Of a stretch of 60,324 bases of DNA, positions 53,585-60,324 are shown in pieces (the stretch's first letter is position 1; each line of letters begins with the position of its first letter). The position numbers and the translations under genes are program-made. The notes beneath the pieces are model-generated. The model did no database searches, was not told the origin of the DNA, and was given only the letters and a program-made list of their open reading frames with translations. Source of the stretch: Phytophthora quininea (taxonomy: Eukaryota > Oomycota > Peronosporomycetes > Peronosporales > Peronosporaceae); assembly GCA_011947345.1 (NCBI GenBank), contig JAAVTG010000352.1, positions 1-60,324 of the forward strand. The letters are read 5' to 3'.

Positions 53585-55298
53585 CTAGCTCATGTTCAAC
53601 TTTGCTTTCAACTGCAGGTTACCACCGCTCGGGGATCGTGGGACCCATAGCAACAACGTTCCTCCTCCAGTACCAGGCAGATCTAGAAAGCCAGGCCTCC
53701 ATCGATCCAAGTACAGCGTCTTGCCTCCTAATGCCGTTGTGTTCGACGTCCACGTCACCGTCTTCCCTGCTGCAACCGATACTTCGTCAATCTTCTGGCC
53801 AGCAGAATGGAGGTCAACCTGTACATTTTCAGTATCACTGCTCTCAAACGTGATGGACACCACGCCATCGCCTCGCTTCGTCCAGTACCCACTGCTGTTC
53901 TTGAATGCACCCCCACCGTCGTCAACCCCAACGCTTTGTCCGCGCTCCCGTCATCGATCTCGCCGATGAATTTCGTGGGACCGCAGATCGACTGGAAGTA
54001 CTCGGAGATCGTGGCCACGGTGCCCGTGATGTCCCACACGGCGTAGAACGTCAGCGCCTTGTCCGCGATCGTGTACGCGTACTGCTCGGCCGACAGCAGT
54101 GACCCGTTGTTGCTGGTGCCAGACTTGATGAGGTCCTCCACGATAACAGAGAACGTTTGCCGCAGCGTGGTCCGAGTGGAGTAGGCGGTTTTCTCGTCCG
54201 ACTGGGCGATCAGTTCGCTCATGCAGTTGTTGGTCGCGATGGGGATATCTCTCAGCACCAGGTTCGAGTTGCTGATGTTCACACGAAGCTCCTCCTCGGA
54301 CATCTCGGGGTGGTGTTTGCGCAGATCCAGCACCGTCATCCACGTGCGGTCGGCGAGCCGCTTCATGTCGTAGCCGCAGCTGGTATTCGACTTGAGCGCG
54401 CTCTTCAGCGACGTGATGTCCGAGCTCGTCAGGTTCTTCAGCGACGCACCCAACGACACGCGGTGCATAAAGGCCTTGAACGCCGTCCAGCTCGATGTGA
54501 TCGTGTTAGCGTTGGTTAAGACCTCCTTCACTACGAGCTCGGCGGTGTTGGTTATTTTATCTGCCAACCGGTAAATAGGTTTGACTGGGTGTCCGAGGCA
54601 TACGCGGATGGTAATTGGCAAGTCGTACACAATATTGTCCGTCTGATAAAGCATGGCCAGCAACTTCGCTTGTGAAGTCTGCGGGTCTGATGCCTTGACA
54701 CCGCGCACATACTTGGAAATGTTTCTTACCATGACGGCCATCTCTTTGGCGCATCTAATGGCGATCTGAACGCCTCTCGTCATCTTCTTGAAATCGCCGT
54801 AGATGTTTTTAAAAATTCCGTAGGCTGTCGCGACTTGAGCTAACACCGCCACCTTCGTCACAACCTCCAGCGCGCACGTATCGCTTTGTCTGATGCATTC
54901 GACGCCACATCTGACCGGGTATTTCAATGGACACTCCGCCCAACACGACTCAAACTGTTGGGTGAATTCTTGTGGACACGTATCGCCGATATGAGCTTCT
55001 CGGTAGCATGCAGTGTCAGGAGGGGGCCGCTCGAAGGCCCGACCCAATTCGCGTACGTCGATTCAATTGTACTGATAGCACTTGTTGAAGAGCCAATGGT
55101 GTAGGAACTCGACGAACTTGATCCTGCTGTGGACCCTTGAGTAGCTGTAGCCGTTGTAGATTGGACCGCTGGTACTGGCGTGTCATTGTCGTCGTCACCG
55201 AAGAATTGTGAGAACGAAAATGCAGGAGCAGATGCAGTCGTATTAATCAGCACCGACACCGCCAGTAGAATTCGCGTCCACGAGAGGCAACTTGCCAT
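53585..55298 (-). CDS. Large secreted protein, unrecognised family, paralogue B
   Basis: Same layout as paralogue A: signal peptide (RILLAVSVLINTTASAPAFS) from the ATG at 55298, a Thr/Ser-rich linker different from A, the Cys-rich segment (DTCPQEF, CWAECPLKYPVRCGVEC), helical body and C-terminal domain ending LKAKLNMS. Frame shifts occur at the same two sites as in A. From 53598 to about 54551 it is almost identical to A (three or four differences in ~950 bp). Upstream of that the two coding sequences are clearly diverged, without a length change. Function unknown. Confidence 0.75.
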
Positions 55299-55331
55299 GT
55301 GAAGGGAACCTTCACTGTTCCAGCAGGTTGC

Positions 55332-55345
55332 AAAACGAGAAATGG
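55332..55345 (-). promoter_or_regulatory. Inr-like core promoter of paralogue B
   Basis: The minus strand reads CCATTTCTCGTTTT, 12 of 14 matches to the oomycete Inr core, about 34 nt before the ATG, aligned with the element of paralogue A. Confidence 0.5.
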
Positions 55346-56124
55346 GGGTCCAAAAAGATTGTCGGCGAATAGATGTAGTCCGATCTGCACAAACATTGAG
55401 GTCAGGAGGTGCCCCATCATCACATCGGTGTTAATGTTGGATTTTCATTGGGCTGCGCACGAACATTTTGATACGTTTGGTCTGTTCGAGCCTCGTTTCT
55501 CTAGTCACATGTCCGATCGCCGACGACGCCCAGCGTCAAAATAACCACATGGTGACCGGCTTCCAGTGTGCAGGACGCCCGTCTCATTCGAGTATTCATC
55601 ATTTGCAAGTGCTTCCTCAAGAAAAACCTGACCCAAGGCACAGGAAACATTGTGCTAGACAAGTTGGCCAGCTCGATTCCGTGCCACAGCTTCATCACCG
55701 TGATGCTCAGCCACTTCGTCGACGTTGTCCGTTAAATGCTGCAGATGCATGTGCTTGAAGCAAGATTAAAAATGGAGATGTGGCGCGCCACAAACTCGAA
55801 AGTGTTAGACACAAATCTCATGATCGGCGGCGTTCGTACAACGCCCGGCTCATGCGCCTGAAGTGGATATAATGGAAATGTGCTCGTTCCGGCGCAATGC
55901 CAGCTACAAGCGCGGTGTTAGTGTGCTTCCGCCGTGGCCCGACAGCACGAGGGCGCTTTGCTAACCACACCAACGTCACGACTGGGGAATATTTGTACAG
56001 TACAGGCCATATCGTCCATACAAGCTTGGGTACCTCACCGCTATGCCAACAGCTGTTGACAGATCATTTTGAAACTTGAAGTTTCCAGGTCTGTAAATAC
56101 TAGTAGTACTGGCTTGTTGTATCG
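55346..56124. other. Upstream flank of paralogue B
   Basis: Related to the upstream flank of paralogue A (see 51419-53584). No gene is supported. The right end is the 3' flank of the PP2C gene. Confidence 0.45.
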
Positions 56125-57120
56125 TCACGGCGCCTGCAAAACCATCGCTATCACCGTGATATTATCGCTCGAGTACCGACGGATACCTTCTTGTGCCAAT
56201 TCATGAGCAGCAAGTTGAGCATCTCCGTGAAGTTTAATTCGATCATGAAAGATTGCTGTGGCCTCCTCGCTAGTCACCACGTCCCAAAGTCCATCGCACG
56301 CCAAGATCAGGAATTCGTCTTCGGTCGGATCAATTTCAACATCTTGCACGTCTGGCTTCGCTGTTAGTAGGGCGGGCACCTTTTCCTCTTCTCTATAGCC
56401 GCGCCCAAACCCACCAAAGTGTTCGGACCCGCTGCTGTTGCCTGCTCCATGACTTCGCTCTAACATCCCCTTGAATTCAAGGTCGCCAAACGCACGTGTA
56501 ATAGCCATGACACCGTTCACACGATTATTTACTACACGTCCGCCTAACTGAATAATGCGGTTGCGTTCGGCATCATCAGTTAGGCGATGATCTTGGGTTA
56601 GTTCAACAGTTCGGCCATCTCGCTTTGCCAACACAAGGCGGCAGTCGCCCACATGGGCTGATGTAAGCAGAACTTTACCTTCCACCGATGGCCGCAGCAC
56701 CACACCCGTCGCGGTAGATCCACTGAGGTTGTCTTTATGCAGCAAATAATCGCACACGGATAGATCCAGCGATTCGAAACGCTCTTCTAAGTCCTTCGGA
56801 GTAAGTGCAAGCGCCTCGTTTGACCTGAAAATCCACGTATGAAGTTGTTCATGCAGAATATTTGCACACTCTTCACCGCCGTGCCCGTCAAAAAGGCCAA
56901 CATATGCAACGTCGGACAGCCACGGCGTTGACGAGCCATTATCCAAAGCAGCTCCAACTGTAGGAAACACCACCCAGCGATCCTCTTGGGTATTGCGTCG
57001 CCCTTGTAGTGAAGATACACCATAGTGAACAGCAAGTGCAGAACTTTCACCATAAAATCGTTGGTCGTCGTAAGTTCCTGAGCTTCTGCCCATGTTCAAA
57101 AAGGAAGCCGAACTGCCCAT
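56125..57120 (-). CDS. PP2C-family protein phosphatase, probably the C-terminal half of a kinase fusion
   Basis: An unbroken PP2C (PPM) Ser/Thr phosphatase domain. Metal and phosphate motifs in order: QGRRNTQEDRW, YVGLFDGHGGEECA, SAHVGDCRLVLAK, ITRAFGDLEFK, LILACDGLWDVVTSEEA and SSDNITVIAMVL. The metal-binding Asp residues are present. Read alone it starts MGSSASF, 331 residues, a normal stand-alone size. However, the frame stays open upstream of that ATG with a Ser/Arg-rich linker (FSIRKQRRNRFPNQNGSSS), and the kinase ORF in front of it ends inside the PP2C start. One gene is therefore likely; see the kinase entry. Confidence 0.9.
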   Translation of the reverse strand: MGSSASFLNMGRSSGTYDDQRFYGESSALAVHYGVSSLQGRRNTQEDRWVVFPTVGAALDNGSSTPWLSDVAYVGLFDGHGGEECANILHEQLHTWIFRSNEALALTPKDLEERFESLDLSVCDYLLHKDNLSGSTATGVVLRPSVEGKVLLTSAHVGDCRLVLAKRDGRTVELTQDHRLTDDAERNRIIQLGGRVVNNRVNGVMAITRAFGDLEFKGMLERSHGAGNSSGSEHFGGFGRGYREEEKVPALLTAKPDVQDVEIDPTEDEFLILACDGLWDVVTSEEATAIFHDRIKLHGDAQLAAHELAQEGIRRYSSDNITVIAMVLQAP

Positions 57121-60100
57121 GGAACTCGCACTAGACGAACCGTTTTGGTTGGGGAACCTATTTCTCCTCTGCTTACGAATAGAGAAGTCGTGTTCACCGG
57201 ATTAGCCGCAATCTTGTCAAGTGGCGGCATCGATAGTGTCGTTAGTAGTAACTCGTCAAGCAACTGAGGCGATTGGGACACTGCGAGCTCGTCATCTTCA
57301 TCAGATAGTGCGTCTTCATCATCGAGCCCATCATTTGAACCGTGGTGCGAATGAGCCACCTCACTCCCACTGCTTTTGTTAGCATTATCTCCCCGCCAGA
57401 CATCGACACGTCGAGTGTGTTCTTGTTGCTCATCTTCTTGCGTGAAAAGAGCTGCGAGCGATAACCAATCTCTTCGTTTGAAAGCACCTTACGATCTGCA
57501 TCCTTCTCCGAGGTTGGGTCCATGTCAATACCAGAGCTCGAGCTAGTCGCGTGGACTTTGTTCACTTTAGCCATTGATTTTGATTTTGGAGAGCGAGCGA
57601 AAACTACTGCACTGTTGTCCCAGTCGGAACTTGTTGGGGATAATACGCTTTGGGCACCATTTGAATGCTTGATCGCCAGTCTTTCGCGAGCAATCTTCAG
57701 CTTCTTAAGCATCTGCTTCCGGATATTTACCAGAAGAACGATGTGATTGCCACTGACAGCACGATCGATCTCATCGCTTGATACAGAGATCTGGGAGGTT
57801 GGCGGGTGCGCTGTACTCAGAGCTATAGCATGTGCATGCTTCTCGTTTTTAGTTATCCAAGGGTGCGTCATCACATCAAGGAGCGTTAACCGCTTCTGTG
57901 GTGCTTTTGTTAACATCCCATTGAGTAGGTGAGCGAGAAGCGGATCAATCGGACCAGGGAAAACGAGCGGGTCATTCTGAATCCGCTCGAACATTTGCAA
58001 GGCGCTTTTTGCTAGGAACGGAGGGTTGCCGAATTTTAGCATGAAAACGGTAGCTCCTAACGCCCAAATGTCAGCAAGCTGTCCTGAATATTCCTCGCCA
58101 GAACACATCTCAGGCGACATAAAGGCTGGCGTGCCAGCAACGTCCGTAATCTTCTGTTTGCTACCATATAATGACTGCGAGATACCAAAGTCTGCAATCT
58201 TTACGACGTCCTTCTCACCCACTAGAAGATTTTGGGGCTTGATATCACCGTGCACTATCTTTTGTTCATGAAGATAAGCCAAACCAAGAATTACCTGCAA
58301 AAACACACTGTGGAGATCTCGATCTCGCAAGTTCTCCAACATACCTTCCGGGTGTTTCTTCTTCTGATACGAAAGCATATCACCATGCTTCATATACTCT
58401 AGCACAAGGAACAATTTGTTCATCTTCGGATCATCCATGACTTCGTACAACCGCAGCACGTTTGGGTGGTTAAGTTTCTTCATGATAGCAATTTCACGTT
58501 TGATATCGTCCAGCTTGCTCTGCTTACCAAGCTTATCCTTCTTCATAACATCGCGACTGATGAATTTCATGGCAAACAGCGCGCCGGATTGTTTTTCCTT
58601 GCAGAGTTTCACCTCTGCGTAGCCTCCAGTTCCCAACGACTCTAAGATAATGTAGTTGTTGATCATGGTGCGCGAGTTTAGCCAATCGCCGAACTTGGGC
58701 ACTGGGTGAGGTAGATTGTGCTGGGGTAGCTCCGCTTTTTCTTCTTCACGACCTTGGTGTCACGAATGGCAGCAGTTGGCGACGAAGGGCCAGGCGAAGG
58801 GGCCGATCTCACGGGCGATCGATCGCCTACCATGACAAGAGGCGCCACCCCCGACGCAACATTGCTCACGATTCCGGAACGATACGAAGCCTGTTTCACG
58901 GGAGAATGCGTCGGAGTTATTGCTATGTGCAGATTGGCTGGCGCGTTTCTTGTTGGAGACATGCGAATTGGGGACTGCGTTGGAGTTTGCACGGGGTGAG
59001 TTGCTGGTATGTCTAACCAGTCGTGAACTTCGTCGACAGCATCGTCATCATCACTCTCATCGCTACTGATATCGGAATTTACGGCTTCGGCATCGTCAGC
59101 GAGGTCTAATGCTGGGCGGAATTTTGGCTTGAACCCTGAAGACCTCCTGGGCGCTTGCTCTGGTGCGACTTGATGCTGCTGAGATGACTGTGGTTTATGC
59201 GGCGCGGCACTTTTGAAGCTTCATTTGCACCGCCACCATCGCCTAAATCCCAGTCTTCTGCTTCTGCGTCGTCGTCGTCGATGTCCTCGTTATCGCCATC
59301 ACTTTCTCCACTAGTATCATCATCGTTCTTCTCCTTACGACTCTCTGCTTTGGCAGCATGAGATTCAAAAGGGCTTCCATCTTTATCAGCACTTGGATAC
59401 TTCCCAGCGACGGGAAATTGTTGTCGCTGTCCACCGTGCGTCGGACTTTGGTCTCGGAGTACCATTACCTGTATGGGGACTCCCTCCCACGAGCTGCTGG
59501 GATCGATCCTCGAGGTCCAGGCACATGGACAGGTTGTAGTGGGCCTCGGTAGCCAGGGGAGCAGCTCCAATAGGACCTCCTCTTCCTCTTCCTTGAGGAA
59601 CCGCCACCCAACCAGGAGCCCTCGCAACCTGAGGCTGCTGCAACGGCACTAGAAGCGGCAGTTGACCTTCTCTAACACCATTGAGACTGGGCTGTCGAGA
59701 CGGCATTGGAGGCGGCCCTGCACCTTCCTGGTCGGAGACACGTTGACTTGGTTTACTGCCTCCTTTGGGTCAGCAGATTGGCTCAAGCTGCCGCGCATCG
59801 AGTAGGACACATCTGGCAGCATGAAAGGCACACCTTCCTCTGGTTGCGGGTCGCCCAGAATGGCTTGCTGGACGCGAGACTTGATGGGGCTGGTATTGCT
59901 GCCATCATTGACCACATTTTCAGGCTCATTATCGCGGTTTGATGTCACTTTATCCTTCTTCTCTTTGTTAGTATCGGCTCCCATCGCCAGCTTGAGCAGG
60001 AGTTCGGCCGGAGGCTTGTCCTCTTGAGGGTCGGGACTGCTCTCGTGGATTGGCTCAATTGTTACAGCAGAGGCCTGGACCACAACCTTAGAGGCTTCCG

Positions 60101-60134
60101 CAGGCGGAAGAGGTTTGCTGGCAACGCAGCCCAT
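57096..60134 (-). CDS. CaMKK-like protein kinase with N-terminal MGC lipidation signal, frameshifted; probably fused to PP2C
   Basis: Starts MGCVASK, a strong N-myristoylation plus palmitoylation signal. About 460 disordered, Ser/Pro/Asp-rich residues follow. The kinase domain runs about 57860-58660: glycine loop GTGGYAEV, VAIK-type Lys in FAMKF, catalytic loop IVHGDIKPQNLLV, Mg loop IADFGIS and GTPAFMSPEM. The CaMKK group is suggested by GTPAFM and KIADFGIS. The HRD Arg is Gly (HGD), so it is not an RD kinase. Frame changes lie near 59700, 59430, 59135, 58740, 57350 and 57180; most need one base added. The last would connect it in frame to the PP2C domain, giving one protein of ~1,330 residues. 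Confidence 0.8.
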
Positions 60135-60324
60135 GGGTGTCAGTCGACGCCTTCACGGCGACCATCACCTGAAGGTAACAGCATGCTAATTGTAGGCCGG
60201 ACAGTTTCAAAGCACGAAATAAGTTTTATGTTACAATACAAAAATTAGGATGGCTATCCTAACGTAGGAAGATTCGACAGCAGATCGGTTTTCCGGTGCC
60301 ACTTGCTTGCTGCTCCTGCCCCGC
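60135..60324. other. 5' flank of the kinase gene
   Basis: Short upstream region at the window edge; no gene seen. Confidence 0.4.

Noticed and set aside
50246..54519. Plus-strand ORFs of 112-120 codons in both secreted paralogues
   Set aside because: They sit antisense in the converted tract of the secreted genes; the same frame in both copies simply reflects near identity.
1..60324. CRISPR arrays, rRNA or tRNA genes, bacterial-type operons or ribosome binding sites
   Set aside because: None were seen. Short regular repeats with spacers are absent, no tRNA cloverleaf stood out, and the gene structure is eukaryotic.

Overview
The window is oomycete nuclear DNA, most likely Phytophthora or a close relative. 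Evidence: compact genes with 38-81 nt GT-AG introns, three Crinkler (CRN) effector genes or remnants, oomycete-type initiator (Inr) motifs just upstream of secreted-protein genes, and two chromodomain Ty3/Gypsy LTR retrotransposons. I reconstructed exons by eye from splice sites and conserved family motifs. No search was run.

Layout. 1-9.4 kb is a housekeeping block: a 5'-truncated armadillo protein, a small LRR protein, a BT1-type transporter, LSM6, and a SNAPC4-like Myb protein. 9.3-13.7 kb holds a recent rearrangement: a CRN kinase gene lies between two 914-bp direct repeats, each carrying a MEIG1-like gene; the left repeat also has a cut TPR gene and the right one the cut end of the Myb gene. 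13.7-19.6 kb is gene-poor and contains two old, diverged copies of an unnamed repeat. 19.6-26.9 kb carries a nine-exon heme oxygenase, a decayed CRN, a SAC3/GANP-domain protein and an ARS2/Serrate homologue. 27.1-35.8 kb is one CRN gene split by a 6.8-kb Gypsy element with intact 5-bp target duplications. 35.8-42.1 kb is again gene-dense: LRR remnant, four-helix membrane protein, coiled-coil/LRR protein, EFCAB10-like, ATP23-like, an HSD17B4-type dehydrogenase and a small repeat protein. 42.8-48.2 kb is a second Gypsy element with identical LTRs. 48.5-55.3 kb encodes secreted proteins: a five-repeat precursor with dibasic sites, then two tandem paralogues of a large unrecognised secreted family whose 3' halves were homogenised. 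55.3 kb to the end carries a PP2C phosphatase and a CaMKK-like kinase that probably form one fused gene, with an N-terminal MGC lipidation signal.

Caveat that affects most entries: nearly every long gene is broken by single-base frameshifts. By my count 23 of about 26 are repaired by adding one base, often in a homopolymer. A retrotransposon with identical LTRs is broken in the same way. I read this mainly as assembly deletion error, so these are annotated as genes rather than pseudogenes unless other damage is visible.
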